The notes beneath the pieces were generated by a model. The model was not told the origin of the DNA and searched no databases. It saw only the letters and a program-made list of their open reading frames with translations. 40,133 bases of DNA from Clostridia bacterium (GTDB lineage: Bacteria > Bacillota > Clostridia > Oscillospirales > Acutalibacteraceae): positions 1 to 40,133 of the forward strand of contig JAFSBZ010000003.1 of the NCBI GenBank assembly GCA_017437005.1, written 5' to 3'. This document shows, one piece after another, positions 7,405-16,342 of this stretch; positions within the stretch are counted from its first letter, which is position 1; every line of letters starts with the position of its first letter. The position numbers and the translations under genes were made by a program.

Positions 7405-9375
7405 TCAATATTTTATCTCTGTCATTTGCCAACATTCAAATTTAGGTATAGTAAACTCTACCTTGCCATCTTTATACTTGAATTTAAGCTTTTTGTTTTC
7501 AGGCACGAGTTTAACGGATTTTGGTTTTTTATCCGATTTAATCGAAACAGTTGTATCATAAATCGGAATTAAATCCTCAATAATCTGTGTCTTTTCACCG
7601 CGAAGCACAGGTGAAGCGTAAAGTGTGTGAACAATCCTACTATCACCGTTTTCGGTAACTGTGATAACGCCCTGCGCGGGTAGATTGGTCTTAACGGTTT
7701 TGGTGTCGCCAATAAGCGCTTCAATAGCCGCGCGAACGATTTCTTTTGTATAGATGTTACCGTGCTTAAAGTACTCTAAAAATACCTTGTGGGCAAAATA
7801 AGCGGTGTTTTCGGTCATGACAACAGCGTCGCCATATCTTTCACTGCTGTTTGGTGTATGCAAATGCGAGCAAAAATGCTCGAGTGTGCGGTTAAAGTAA
7901 GGCTTGTCTATTATAGCGGTAGCTTTGCCTGTGGTAGCACTAACCTTCATAGCATCCTCATAAATAAGATATGATGCCGAAGGCAAGCAGTCGATATCAT
8001 TGTTGGGTTTTATATAGGTTGGCTTGTATTCGCTAATGCCTTCAAAATCACAACCAAAATCAAGCGCAAAAGCAGTTTTTTCTTGATTAAGACCTGATTC
8101 GTAGCTTGCAAGCACCTTGCCGCCCTGCGCAATATAATCATTTATCTTTTTAGCAAGCTTATCGTCTAATATACAAATGTCAGGCAAAATAAGTAGCTTA
8201 TAGCCCGAAATATCGGTTTTATCATCAACAAAGTCAAACAGATAATTGCTTTCAAGCAAGATTCGTGAGCAACCCTTGCTCCAGCTAAGTGATTCCCAGC
8301 TGGGTTTGGCAATACCATTATAGTTTTGCCATGCTTCACTCGAGAAAACGGCAATATCACCCTTTATATTTTTATAGCCGTCAAGCCAAGGCTCACGCTC
8401 TTCAACAGTTTTGAAAGCCTCGCCGATAAGTGTGTATGTAGCGTTATCCATAAGACCTGTTGGATGAAGCTGATCACCAACCGAGCTGCAAGCGCCGTTA
8501 GCCGCAGCCAAAGCCGCCTCATAACGCAAAGCGTTTGGATGCTTATATCCACCAAATTCGCCCCACGCTTTGTGGAACTTACCCGTCATACCAAGGTATT
8601 CCATACCTATTGTGCGGGCATAGGCCGCCGACATTGGAAAATGGTCATAGCCCCAACCGCCTGTTGGCAGACTTTCAAGCTCGAGGTGTGTGTTAGCGTG
8701 CGCCAGGTCATATCTACCGTGACGAATGTGTCCGCCGTTGTGGAACACGGGCAGCCCCGGTTTTACCGAGTCAATAGTCTCACGAACGCGACGAACGTAG
8801 TTTGCATAGGTTTCTTCAGCAAGAATTTTTACGTCGTCGGGGTTGTTTACGTCCAAGCCGCGTTTTGCCATCTCGGCGCGGCAGGTCTCACAATAGCAGG
8901 GGTCAACGTGAACTATATCAAGGAAAATGCCGTCAGCATCATAGTTTTCGCAAACCTCTTTTATTTCTGCCAAAAGCTCGTCAAGATATGGTGTATTAAG
9001 GCACAAAAGATGATAGCCAACATATTCCATATTGATGCCGTTTTGGTATTCGTCAAGTCTATAATTTAACCATTCGGGATGCTCTTTTGAAGCCTTGTCG
9101 TCAAAGCCTGCCGAAATATAAACAGGTGTTTTAACCCCAATTTCGTGTGCCGCTTCAATTTGCGCGCCCAATAGGTCAAAGTTTAAATATGGATGCATTT
9201 TATTAACCTTTGTAGGATGATATGACCAACCGTGATGGCACTTTGAAAATACCGTTATAGAATCAACGTGACCTTTTTTAAGCATTTCTTGAAAATTCTC
9301 TTTAGAGAATTTACTGCCTATGCCCTCTATTTTTTCGGATGTATGAAAGTCAAGATGTACCTGTCTTCTTCTCAT
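7405..9375 (-). CDS. Putative glycoside hydrolase, GHL6/GH42-like with trimerisation-type domain
   Basis: 656 residues without signal peptide. It begins RRRQVHLDFHTSEKIEGIG, typical of the hypothetical glycosyl hydrolase GHL6 group (often mislabelled alpha-L-fucosidase or amylase). A TIM-barrel region spans about 1-330, then a segment like the beta-galactosidase trimerisation domain (about 345-545), and a C-terminal beta domain ending FECWQMTEIKY. Asp153 in DGIFLDIVHVDPC and acidic residues around 232-234 and 273 are candidate catalytic positions. Cys125 with CYCETC (160, 162, 165) resembles the four-cysteine zinc site of GH42. The substrate is unknown. SD GAGGTG precedes ATG 9375. Confidence 0.7.
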   Translation of the reverse strand: MRRRQVHLDFHTSEKIEGIGSKFSKENFQEMLKKGHVDSITVFSKCHHGWSYHPTKVNKMHPYLNFDLLGAQIEAAHEIGVKTPVYISAGFDDKASKEHPEWLNYRLDEYQNGINMEYVGYHLLCLNTPYLDELLAEIKEVCENYDADGIFLDIVHVDPCYCETCRAEMAKRGLDVNNPDDVKILAEETYANYVRRVRETIDSVKPGLPVFHNGGHIRHGRYDLAHANTHLELESLPTGGWGYDHFPMSAAYARTIGMEYLGMTGKFHKAWGEFGGYKHPNALRYEAALAAANGACSSVGDQLHPTGLMDNATYTLIGEAFKTVEEREPWLDGYKNIKGDIAVFSSEAWQNYNGIAKPSWESLSWSKGCSRILLESNYLFDFVDDKTDISGYKLLILPDICILDDKLAKKINDYIAQGGKVLASYESGLNQEKTAFALDFGCDFEGISEYKPTYIKPNNDIDCLPSASYLIYEDAMKVSATTGKATAIIDKPYFNRTLEHFCSHLHTPNSSERYGDAVVMTENTAYFAHKVFLEYFKHGNIYTKEIVRAAIEALIGDTKTVKTNLPAQGVITVTENGDSRIVHTLYASPVLRGEKTQIIEDLIPIYDTTVSIKSDKKPKSVKLVPENKKLKFKYKDGKVEFTIPKFECWQMTEIKY

Positions 9376-9446
9376 AACGCACCTCGTTATATTTATTTTA
9401 GTTAATTATACATTTAAGCAGACAAAAAAACAACCCGTATTTTAGC

Positions 9447-9472
9447 AAAAAAAGTTCATTAAGAACTTTTTT
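9447..9472. terminator. A/T-flanked hairpin at the end of the hairpin array
   Basis: AAAAAAAGTTC, 5-nt loop, GAACTTTTTT. Works in either direction. It closes the leftward array (9481-9648) and lies upstream of the glycosidase gene. Confidence 0.7.
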
Positions 9473-9480
9473 GCAACTCT

Positions 9481-9648
9481 ATTTGCCTTACGGCAAGTCA
9501 TATTGCTACGCAGTTATATTCGGCTTTCAGCCGAGTTATATTTGCTTTGCAAGTTTTGGGGCAAATAGAATATCACTAAACCCCTAAGGGTTTAATATCA
9601 CTTTCTTTTAAAAAGAAAATATCACGCTGCCAAAAGCAGCATATCACT
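9481..9648 (-). repeat. Hairpin array with GTGATAT linkers, copy A
   Basis: Read on the minus strand, four perfect GTGATAT linkers (9641-9647, 9619-9625, 9595-9601, 9570-9576) separate three unrelated palindromes: GCTGC/GCAGC, TTTCTTTT/AAAAGAAA and TAAACCC/GGGGTTTA. A core TCTATTTGCCCCAAAAC follows. Then come right-hand palindromes TTGC/GCAA, TCGGCT/AGCCGA, TGC/GCA and TTGCC/GGCAA, separated by reversed linkers ATATAAC, ATATAAC and ATATGAC. It fills the 366-bp gap behind the arg operon terminator and has no reading frame. Copy B at 39993-40133 has the same linkers, the same number of left hairpins and a similar core but different stems. The function is unknown. Confidence 0.85.
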
Positions 9649-9651
9649 TAA

Positions 9652-9693
9652 CAAAAAAAGAAAGAGAAGTCTCACCAAAAATGAAACTTCTCT
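9652..9693 (-). terminator. Terminator of the arginine operon
   Basis: On the minus strand AGAGAAGTTTCA, loop, TGAGACTTCTCT, then CTTTTTTTG. It begins about 50 bp after the argF stop codon. Confidence 0.88.
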
Positions 9694-9741
9694 TTTATAT
9701 TGTTTATCAATTTTTTGCCAACGACCCAGTCTCAAACTTAC

Positions 9742-10725
9742 TTAAACTATTGTCGCCGCAATAACAGCTTTAATTGTATGCATTCTGTTTTCGGCTTCGT
9801 CAAATACAATAGACTGCTCTGACTCAAACACCTCTTCGGTAACCTCCATACAATCTATGCCAAATTTTTCATAGATTTGCTTACCGATAGTTGTATCAAG
9901 GTTGTGGAATGCCGGTAGACAGTGCATAAAGCGACATTGCTCGCCTGCTTTATCCATTAAAGCTTTATTTACTTGATATGGCATTAAGTCTTTAATTCTT
10001 TCTTCCCAAACGGAATCAGGCTCGCCCATAGATACCCAAACATCAGTGTAAATTACGTCAGCATCCTTTACGGCATCGGTGCTTTCGCTAAACTCTATAA
10101 TAGCACCCGTTGTTTTTGCAATTTCAAGGCACTTGTTTACAAGCTCGCTTTCTGGAAAATACTTTTTGTTGGTACAGGCTACAAAATGCATACCCATTTT
10201 AGCACAACCAACCATTAAAGAATTACCCATATTGTAGCGTGCATCACCCATATAAACAAGCTTTTTACCCTTTAACTCGCCAAAATGCTCGCGAATGGTT
10301 AAAAAGTCGGCAAGAATTTGTGTTGGGTGAAATTCGTTTGTAAGTCCGTTCCAAACAGGAACACCTGCGTACTTGGCTAATTCCTCAACAATATCTTGAC
10401 CAAATCCGCGGTACTCGATACCGTCATACATACGGCCTAAAACACGCGCTGTATCGGCAATGCTTTCTTTTTTGCCTATTTGTGAGCCTGTGGGGTCAAG
10501 ATAAGTCGGGTGCATACCAAGGTCAGCAGCCGCTACCTCAAAGGCGCAACGGGTACGTGTGCTTGTCTTTTCAAAAATAAGGGCTATATTTTTGCCCTCA
10601 TAATACTTGTGTGGTGTACCGCATTTCTTTTTTTCTTTTAAATCTGCGGCAAGGTCTAAAAGACCGTTTATTTCTTCACTTGTAAAATCAAGCAGCTTTA
10701 AAAAACTTTTTCCTTTTAAATCCAT
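9742..10725 (-). CDS. argF: Ornithine carbamoyltransferase
   Basis: Converts ornithine and carbamoyl phosphate to citrulline. 327 residues, the normal length. The carbamoyl-phosphate motif STRTR (55-59), HPTQ (133-136) and the ornithine-binding HCLP (268-271) are all intact, and DVWVSMGE is present. The start ATG overlaps the argD stop by one base (TAATG), so the two are translationally coupled. It is the last gene of the arg operon. The biosynthetic role is inferred from the operon; catabolic arcB is unlikely in this context. Confidence 0.96.
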   Translation of the reverse strand: MDLKGKSFLKLLDFTSEEINGLLDLAADLKEKKKCGTPHKYYEGKNIALIFEKTSTRTRCAFEVAAADLGMHPTYLDPTGSQIGKKESIADTARVLGRMYDGIEYRGFGQDIVEELAKYAGVPVWNGLTNEFHPTQILADFLTIREHFGELKGKKLVYMGDARYNMGNSLMVGCAKMGMHFVACTNKKYFPESELVNKCLEIAKTTGAIIEFSESTDAVKDADVIYTDVWVSMGEPDSVWEERIKDLMPYQVNKALMDKAGEQCRFMHCLPAFHNLDTTIGKQIYEKFGIDCMEVTEEVFESEQSIVFDEAENRMHTIKAVIAATIV

Positions 10726-11888
10726 TATTTTGAAACCTCTTTAATTACATCTATAGCTTTTTTTAATTCATCAAACGGAATGTTAAGCGCAGGAAGTAAT
10801 CTTACCTTATCCTTTGCGGTAAGGCATAAAACTCCCTTTTCCATAGCGGCCTTTACTACCTCTGCGGCGCCTTTAACTGTTTTAATGCCTATCATAAGTC
10901 CCATACCGCTAACCGACTCAATACCATCGGCATTTTTTAGTGATTCAAAAACATACTCGCTCTTTTTTGAAACCTCGGTAAGAAGTGTGCTATCAATACG
11001 ATTTATAACGTTTAATGCTCCTGCGGCACATACTGGGTTACCGCCATAGGTTGAGCCGTGATCACCAAAGCCTAAAACGTTTTCTACCCTCTCGCCCATA
11101 ATAGCCGCGCCTATAGGTAAACCGCCGCCAAGACCTTTGGCAGTAGTCACAACGTCGGGGGTTATCCCATAGTTCATATAACCATAGAACTTACCCGTTC
11201 TACCGTTACCTGTTTGAACCTCGTCAACAATAATAAGGAAATTCTTTTCCTTTGAAAGTTCAGCTATAGCCTTTACAAATTCAGGTTCAAGCGCTATTAC
11301 GCCACCCTCGCCCTGAACACACTCAAACATAACGGCGGCAACGTTGTTCTCATCGACTGTCTTTTTAAGCGCTTCTATATCATTGGCAGGAGTATGAACA
11401 AAGCCTGTTGTCAATGGCTGAAACAACTTATGAAAATGGTCTTGACCTGTTGCGGCAAGTGTTGTAAGTGTTCTGCCGTGAAAACTGTTACATAAAGTTA
11501 CGATTGTATAGCAATCTTCACCTTTATTTTCAGCCGCCCATTTTCGCGCTACCTTTATGGCGCACTCGTTAGCCTCGGCGCCCGAATTTGAAAAGAAGAC
11601 TTTTTTAAGACCTGTTTTTTCGCAAAGTGCTTTTGCAAGCATTGCACCGGGCTCGGTATAGTAAAGATTAGACATATGTTGTAATTTTGTAGCCTGTTCA
11701 CTTACCGCATTCGCCCACTGCTCATCTGCAATACCAAAAGCAGTAACGCCAATACCCGAACCCATATCTATATATTCTTTGCCGTTTTTGTCATAAACCT
11801 TTGAGCCTTTACCATTTACAAGCTCAATAAGAAAACGGTTATACGTATTAGCAACGTATTGTTTATCTGTAGAAATAATATCAATCAT
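10725..11888 (-). CDS. argD: Acetylornithine aminotransferase
   Basis: PLP enzyme making N-acetylornithine from N-acetylglutamate semialdehyde with glutamate as amino donor. 387 residues, class-III aminotransferase fold. Visible: [15 protein letters not shown] (98-112), SFHGRT (135-140), the cofactor aspartate in [12 protein letters not shown] (221-232) and the Schiff-base lysine in [14 protein letters not shown] (Lys251). AAAGGAAG lies upstream of ATG 11888. It is 16 bp after argB and overlaps argF by one base. Confidence 0.96.
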   Translation of the reverse strand: MIDIISTDKQYVANTYNRFLIELVNGKGSKVYDKNGKEYIDMGSGIGVTAFGIADEQWANAVSEQATKLQHMSNLYYTEPGAMLAKALCEKTGLKKVFFSNSGAEANECAIKVARKWAAENKGEDCYTIVTLCNSFHGRTLTTLAATGQDHFHKLFQPLTTGFVHTPANDIEALKKTVDENNVAAVMFECVQGEGGVIALEPEFVKAIAELSKEKNFLIIVDEVQTGNGRTGKFYGYMNYGITPDVVTTAKGLGGGLPIGAAIMGERVENVLGFGDHGSTYGGNPVCAAGALNVINRIDSTLLTEVSKKSEYVFESLKNADGIESVSGMGLMIGIKTVKGAAEVVKAAMEKGVLCLTAKDKVRLLPALNIPFDELKKAIDVIKEVSK

Positions 11889-11904
11889 TACTTAAATGCT
11901 TCCT

Positions 11905-12768
11905 TTAGTTATTGCTTACCATTGTACCGGCACCCTCGTCGGTAAGAAGTTCCATCAAGATAGAGTGCGGTACACGTCCATCCATAATAACAACGTTTTT
12001 TACCCCCTTGTGAATTGCCTCGATACAGCAATCCACCTTAGGTATCATACCGCCCGAAATTATTCCTTCACCCTTAAGTTCTTCAATTTCATCAATAGTA
12101 AGGTGTGGAATAATTGTGCTTGGATCGTCCTTATCACGCAAAATTCCATCAATATCGGTCATCATAATAAGACGTTGAGCACCCAACGCTCCCGCTATGA
12201 ATGCTGCCGCTGTATCACCATTAATATTATAAGCATTACCCTGTTTATCGCAACCGATGGTTGATATAACGGGGATATAGCCTTTTTCAAGCAGGTCAAG
12301 TACAGGTGTTATATGTACTTTGGTAATTTTACCAACGTAGCCGAGTCTTTCATCCTTGATTTCGGACTCAATAAGTCTGCCGTCCATACCCGAAATACCC
12401 ATAGCCTTGCCACCCTTCATTTCAAGAAGGTTAACAAGTGTTTTATTAACCTTGCCTGCAAGCACCATTTGTACAATATCAACCGTTTCTTTATCAGTAA
12501 CGCGAAGTCCGTCAACAAACTCGGCCTTTTTGCCAAGCTTATTCATAAGCTCGTTAATTTCAGGACCACCGCCATGAACGAGTACAACCTTAACACCGAT
12601 AAGCCACAAAAGAACAATATCTTCCATAACCTGTTGTTTAAGCTGCTCATTTATCATTGCGTTGCCACCATATTTAATAACAACTATTTTATTTGTGTGC
12701 TTTTTTATGTAGGGTAATGCCTGAGTTAACACCTCGGCGCGCTCAGCATTTGAAAAATGGTTGTCCAT
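11905..12768 (-). CDS. argB: Acetylglutamate kinase
   Basis: Phosphorylates N-acetylglutamate, often the arginine-inhibited step in organisms that recycle acetate through ArgJ. 287 residues with the amino-acid-kinase fold: VIKYGGNAM near residue 31, VLVHGGGPEIN near 65, and a late GGMIPKVDCC. I place the start at ATG 12768 because AAGGAG precedes it by 7 nt; a start 30 bases earlier would overlap argJ and has no SD. The argJ stop TAA lies directly before this SD. The residues before the kinase core could form the N-terminal helix of arginine-sensitive enzymes (inference). Confidence 0.96.
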   Translation of the reverse strand: MDNHFSNAERAEVLTQALPYIKKHTNKIVVIKYGGNAMINEQLKQQVMEDIVLLWLIGVKVVLVHGGGPEINELMNKLGKKAEFVDGLRVTDKETVDIVQMVLAGKVNKTLVNLLEMKGGKAMGISGMDGRLIESEIKDERLGYVGKITKVHITPVLDLLEKGYIPVISTIGCDKQGNAYNINGDTAAAFIAGALGAQRLIMMTDIDGILRDKDDPSTIIPHLTIDEIEELKGEGIISGGMIPKVDCCIEAIHKGVKNVVIMDGRVPHSILMELLTDEGAGTMVSNN

Positions 12769-12778
12769 AATTTTCTCC

Positions 12779-13999
12779 TTAGGTTCTGTAATCTCCATTA
12801 ATTTTTACATAATCATAAGTGAGGTCACAACCCCATGCTGTAGAATTAAATTCGCCGTCATTAAGCTTGACATCAATAATGATTTCTTTTTCGAGCAGGA
12901 TTTCTTTTGCATTTTCTTCGCTAAAATTAACACCTGCGCCGTTCTTGCAAACAAGAATTTCGCCCTTGTTTGATATAAACGAAACATCTATTTTTGTAAC
13001 ATCTACATCTGCGCCACTGTAACCGATTGCGCAAAGCACTCTACCCCAGTTGGCATCAGCACCAAACATAGCAGCTTTTAAAAGACTTGAACATATAACA
13101 CTCTTTGCAACGGTTTTAGAAATCTCTAATGTCTTACCACCGCTTACCTTACATTCAAGCAGCTTTGTAGCACCTTCACCGTCACCCGCAATAATACGGC
13201 AGAGATTAACCGTTACAGTATTTAGTGCCTTCATAAATGTGTTAAAATCTTCACATTCGGCTGTAATTTCGCTATTTTTTGCCATACCGTTTGCAAGAAC
13301 TGTAACCATATCGTTTGTAGAAGTGTCACCATCAATACTTAACATATTAAATGTATTAGCAATATCACCCGAAAGAGCTTTTTGCAGCATTTGTGATGAA
13401 ATAGCCACATCGGTTGTTATAAACACAAGCATAGTTGCCATATTGGGATGAATCATACCGCTACCCTTTGCAATACCGCCCATACGGCATACCTTACCGC
13501 CTACAGTAAACTCAACGGCTATTTGCTTGTCTATGGTATCAGTAGTCATTATAGCCTCAGCGGCATCTTGACTACCATTTTCGCTTAAACTTTTAGCGAG
13601 AATCGGAATACCCTCGGCTATTGGAGTAATATCAAGCGGCTGACCGATAACACCCGTTGATGCTACGACAACATCATTAGAATTGATATTAGTTTCTTTT
13701 GCAACAAGCTCGCTCATTTGCTCGGCAATTTCAATACCGTTTGCATTACAAGTGTTTGCATTACCGCTGTTACAAATAACGGCCTGAGCTTTACCATCAG
13801 CAATATGGTTTTTTGTAACTGTAAGCGGCGCACCTTTTACAAGGTTAGTAGTATAAACTGCAGCCGCATTACACAAGGTATTGCTTACAATAAGAGCTAA
13901 ATCCTTTTTTGTTTTGTTTTTTCTAATACCACAGTGCACACCGCTCGCCTTAAAACCGCTTGCCGCGCATACACCGCCGTTTATTAACTTAATATCCAT
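12779..13999 (-). CDS. argJ: Bifunctional glutamate N-acetyltransferase / ornithine acetyltransferase
   Basis: Moves the acetyl group from acetylornithine to glutamate and, in bifunctional forms, also uses acetyl-CoA. 406 residues. The self-cleavage site is in KGSGMIHPNMATML, between Ala188 and the nucleophile Thr189, producing two subunits. The ending TYDYVKINGDYRT matches the conserved C-terminus. I start it at ATG 13999, with GGAGGA 5 nt upstream; the longer frame starting 36 bases earlier would overlap argC. No separate argA was seen here, so whether it also carries out first acetylation cannot be told from sequence alone. Confidence 0.95.
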   Translation of the reverse strand: MDIKLINGGVCAASGFKASGVHCGIRKNKTKKDLALIVSNTLCNAAAVYTTNLVKGAPLTVTKNHIADGKAQAVICNSGNANTCNANGIEIAEQMSELVAKETNINSNDVVVASTGVIGQPLDITPIAEGIPILAKSLSENGSQDAAEAIMTTDTIDKQIAVEFTVGGKVCRMGGIAKGSGMIHPNMATMLVFITTDVAISSQMLQKALSGDIANTFNMLSIDGDTSTNDMVTVLANGMAKNSEITAECEDFNTFMKALNTVTVNLCRIIAGDGEGATKLLECKVSGGKTLEISKTVAKSVICSSLLKAAMFGADANWGRVLCAIGYSGADVDVTKIDVSFISNKGEILVCKNGAGVNFSEENAKEILLEKEIIIDVKLNDGEFNSTAWGCDLTYDYVKINGDYRT

Positions 14000-14009
14000 T
14001 GTTCCTCCG

Positions 14010-14933
14010 TTAGTAAATAAGACCTGTGGTTTCATCTACACCCATAAGTATATTCATATTTTGAATTGCGGCACCCGATGCACCTTTACCAAGGTTATCA
14101 TAGCGCGCAGTAAGAATTATTCTGTCCTCATTACCAAATACACATAGTTGCATATCATCTTTACCTGAAAATGCCGCTGCAGATAAAAATCCGCTTTCGT
14201 CTGCCAAATCATCAAAATGAACAAGTTTTCCTATGTAGTAATTTTTGTATATTGCTTTAATATCATCGATGTTTGCCTTAATGTCATGCTTAAACAGTGT
14301 TACAGTAACCTCCATACCGCTGTAAAAATCGGCAACAATTGGGCAAAAAGCAGGCGCAACATCAACACCTGATATAGCCTGCATTTCTTTTAAATGCTTG
14401 TGCTGTTGTGTAAGGCCATACTGCCGAGGTGCCTTTAGCAATAATGATTTGTCATTACTTTCATAATCAGCAATCATCTTTTTGCCACCGCCTGAGTAAC
14501 CCGTCAAAGAAAAACAACTTAAAGCTGTATCGGTATTCAAGATACCTGCTTCAATAAGCGGTTTAACAAGAGCTATAAATCCACTTGCGTGACAACCCGG
14601 ATTAGCAATGCGTTTTGAATTTAATATTGCCTCTCGATTGCCCGTAAGCTCGGGAAAACCATACACCCAATCATCATTTGTACGATGTGCAGTTGATGTG
14701 TCAATAATGGCAGTTTTATCATTTTTTATAAAGGTTACAGCCTGACGAGCCGCATCATCGGGCAAACACAAAAATACAATATCTGCCGAGTTTATAGCCT
14801 TTGCGCGTGCATTATCATCCTTACGCAATTCATCAGGTAAAACTATCAATGAGATATCGTCTCTTACGTTTAATCTATCATATATGCGAAGGCCTGTTGT
14901 ACCTGCGCTTCCGTCAATAAAAATGTTAGTCAT
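14010..14933 (-). CDS. argC: N-acetyl-gamma-glutamyl-phosphate reductase, short (type 2) form
   Basis: NADPH reduction of acetylglutamyl phosphate to the semialdehyde. 307 residues, the short 'argC_other' subfamily rather than the common 340-residue form: it begins TNIFIDGSAGTTGLRIYDRL and has LCLPDDAARQAV near 56. The catalytic cysteine is Cys114 in ANPGCHASG. The start is ATG 14933, although the SD is poor (GATTAAG); a GTG 18 bases earlier is the alternative. It follows argG after a 59-bp gap containing a GC-rich hairpin and is 10 bp before argJ. Confidence 0.92.
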   Translation of the reverse strand: MTNIFIDGSAGTTGLRIYDRLNVRDDISLIVLPDELRKDDNARAKAINSADIVFLCLPDDAARQAVTFIKNDKTAIIDTSTAHRTNDDWVYGFPELTGNREAILNSKRIANPGCHASGFIALVKPLIEAGILNTDTALSCFSLTGYSGGGKKMIADYESNDKSLLLKAPRQYGLTQQHKHLKEMQAISGVDVAPAFCPIVADFYSGMEVTVTLFKHDIKANIDDIKAIYKNYYIGKLVHFDDLADESGFLSAAAFSGKDDMQLCVFGNEDRIILTARYDNLGKGASGAAIQNMNILMGVDETTGLIY

Positions 14934-14955
14934 ACTTAATCTATAATACACTTAA

Positions 14956-14979
14956 CTGCCCGACCGTAAAGCCGGGCAG
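14956..14979 (-). other. Hairpin between argG and argC
   Basis: CTGCCCG and CGGGCAG form a 7-bp GC-rich stem with a 10-nt loop. There is no T-run, so it is more likely an RNA-processing or stability element, or a weak attenuator, than a full terminator. Confidence 0.55.
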
Positions 14980-14992
14980 AATTATCCTCTTG

Positions 14993-16210
14993 TTATTTCT
15001 TGCCATCAACCATAGCCTGAACCTTAATTGGTAAGCCATATAGATTGATAAAGCCTGCTGAATCTTTTTGATCATAGTCACTTTCACCAAAGGTTGCGAT
15101 TTCCTCGCTGTAAAGTGAATAATCACTCCAAATACCTGCTTTAATAATGTTACCCTTATAAAGCTTTAGTTTTACAGTACCACTAACCTTTTCTTGTGTT
15201 TTGTCAACAAAAGCCGCAAGCGCCTCGCGAAGAGGTGTAAACCACTGACCGTTATATACAAGCTCTGCATATGTAATGGCAAGTCTTTGTTTTTCATGAA
15301 GGGTCATCTTGTCAAGGCAGATGCTTTCAAGTGCCTCGTGAGCGCGGTAAAGAATTGTACCGCCTGGGGTTTCATAAACACCACGACACTTCATACCAAC
15401 AAGACGGTTTTCAACAATATCAATTATACCGATACCGTTTTTGCCGCCGAGCTCATTAAGCTTTAAGATAATATTTTTAGCACTCATTTTTTCACCGTCA
15501 ATTGCAACAGGAATACCCTGCTCAAAATCAAGTGTTACGTAGGTAGGTTCATCGGGAGCCATTGCAGGTGAAACGCCCATTTCAAGAAAACCTGGCTTGT
15601 CGTACATAGGCTCGTTGCCTGTATCCTCAAGATCCATACCTTCGTGTGATAAGTGCCAAAGGTTTTTATCCTTTGAATAATTGGTTTCTCTGTTTATCTT
15701 TAGAGGAATGTTATGTGCTTCGGCATATTCGATCTCTTCCTCACGAGATTTAATATCCCACTCACGCCACGGAGCAATAATAGGCATATTAGGAGCAAAA
15801 TGTTTAATTGTAAGCTCAAAACGCACCTGATCATTACCCTTACCTGTACATCCGTGACAAATAGCGTCAGCGCCTTCTTTGATAGCAATATCAACAAGTC
15901 CCTTTGCAATGCAAGGACGCGCATGGCTTGTACCAAGAAGATAATCCTCGTAAATTGCACCCGCTTTTACGCAAGGAATTATGTAGTCGTCAACATATTC
16001 TTCGGTAAGATCAAGAACGTAAAGCTTTGATGCACCTGTTTTAATTGCCTTTTCCTCAAGACCATCAAGCTCATCCGCCTGACCTACGTTACCCGATACT
16101 GCAATAACCTCGCAGTTGTTATAATTTTCTTTAAGCCAAGGAATTATTATTGATGTATCAAGGCCGCCTGAGTAAGCAAGCACTACCTTTTTAATATCTT
16201 TTTTATCCAT
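14993..16210 (-). CDS. argG: Argininosuccinate synthase
   Basis: Joins citrulline and aspartate with ATP. 405 residues, full length. The ATP-pyrophosphatase motif AYSGGLDTS is at 12-20, followed by GTSHARP and [20 protein letters not shown] precedes ATG 16210. It is the first gene of the operon, directly behind a consensus promoter and an ARG box. The usual partner argH does not follow; argC takes its place. Confidence 0.97.
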   Translation of the reverse strand: MDKKDIKKVVLAYSGGLDTSIIIPWLKENYNNCEVIAVSGNVGQADELDGLEEKAIKTGASKLYVLDLTEEYVDDYIIPCVKAGAIYEDYLLGTSHARPCIAKGLVDIAIKEGADAICHGCTGKGNDQVRFELTIKHFAPNMPIIAPWREWDIKSREEEIEYAEAHNIPLKINRETNYSKDKNLWHLSHEGMDLEDTGNEPMYDKPGFLEMGVSPAMAPDEPTYVTLDFEQGIPVAIDGEKMSAKNIILKLNELGGKNGIGIIDIVENRLVGMKCRGVYETPGGTILYRAHEALESICLDKMTLHEKQRLAITYAELVYNGQWFTPLREALAAFVDKTQEKVSGTVKLKLYKGNIIKAGIWSDYSLYSEEIATFGESDYDQKDSAGFINLYGLPIKVQAMVDGKK

Positions 16211-16254
16211 TGTTTTAGTCTCCTTTTTGACATAAATTCATTTAATATGCAGCC

Positions 16255-16283
16255 ATTATATGCCTGTTTAATAACTTTGTCAA
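16255..16283 (-). promoter_or_regulatory. Consensus promoter of the arg operon
   Basis: On the minus strand TTGACA (16278-16283), 17 nt, TATAAT (16255-16260): both hexamers are perfect. Transcription would start near 16248 and give a 5' leader of about 40 nt. Confidence 0.92.
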
Positions 16284-16291
16284 GTATTTTT

Positions 16292-16305
16292 TGAATAAAT
16301 ATTCA
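16292..16305. promoter_or_regulatory. ARG box (ArgR/AhrC operator)
   Basis: The palindrome TGAATATTTATTCA (minus-strand reading) matches the ArgR/AhrC half-site consensus TGAAT...ATTCA. It lies 8 bp upstream of the -35 hexamer. ArgR usually binds paired boxes; a second clear box was not found, though AAATGAATTTATG in the leader is half-like. Confidence 0.7.
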
Positions 16306-16342
16306 GAAAATTTTATTTTATGCAAATTTGATTGCATAAAGT

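Noticed and set aside
8326-9069. A 247-codon open frame opposite the glycosidase gene
   Set aside because: It is antisense to a clearly conserved coding region, has no SD and a composition typical of a shadow frame.
9481-9648. CRISPR array
   Set aside because: The constant unit is only 7 nt, the variable parts are themselves palindromes of unequal length, the linker direction flips midway and no cas genes are present.
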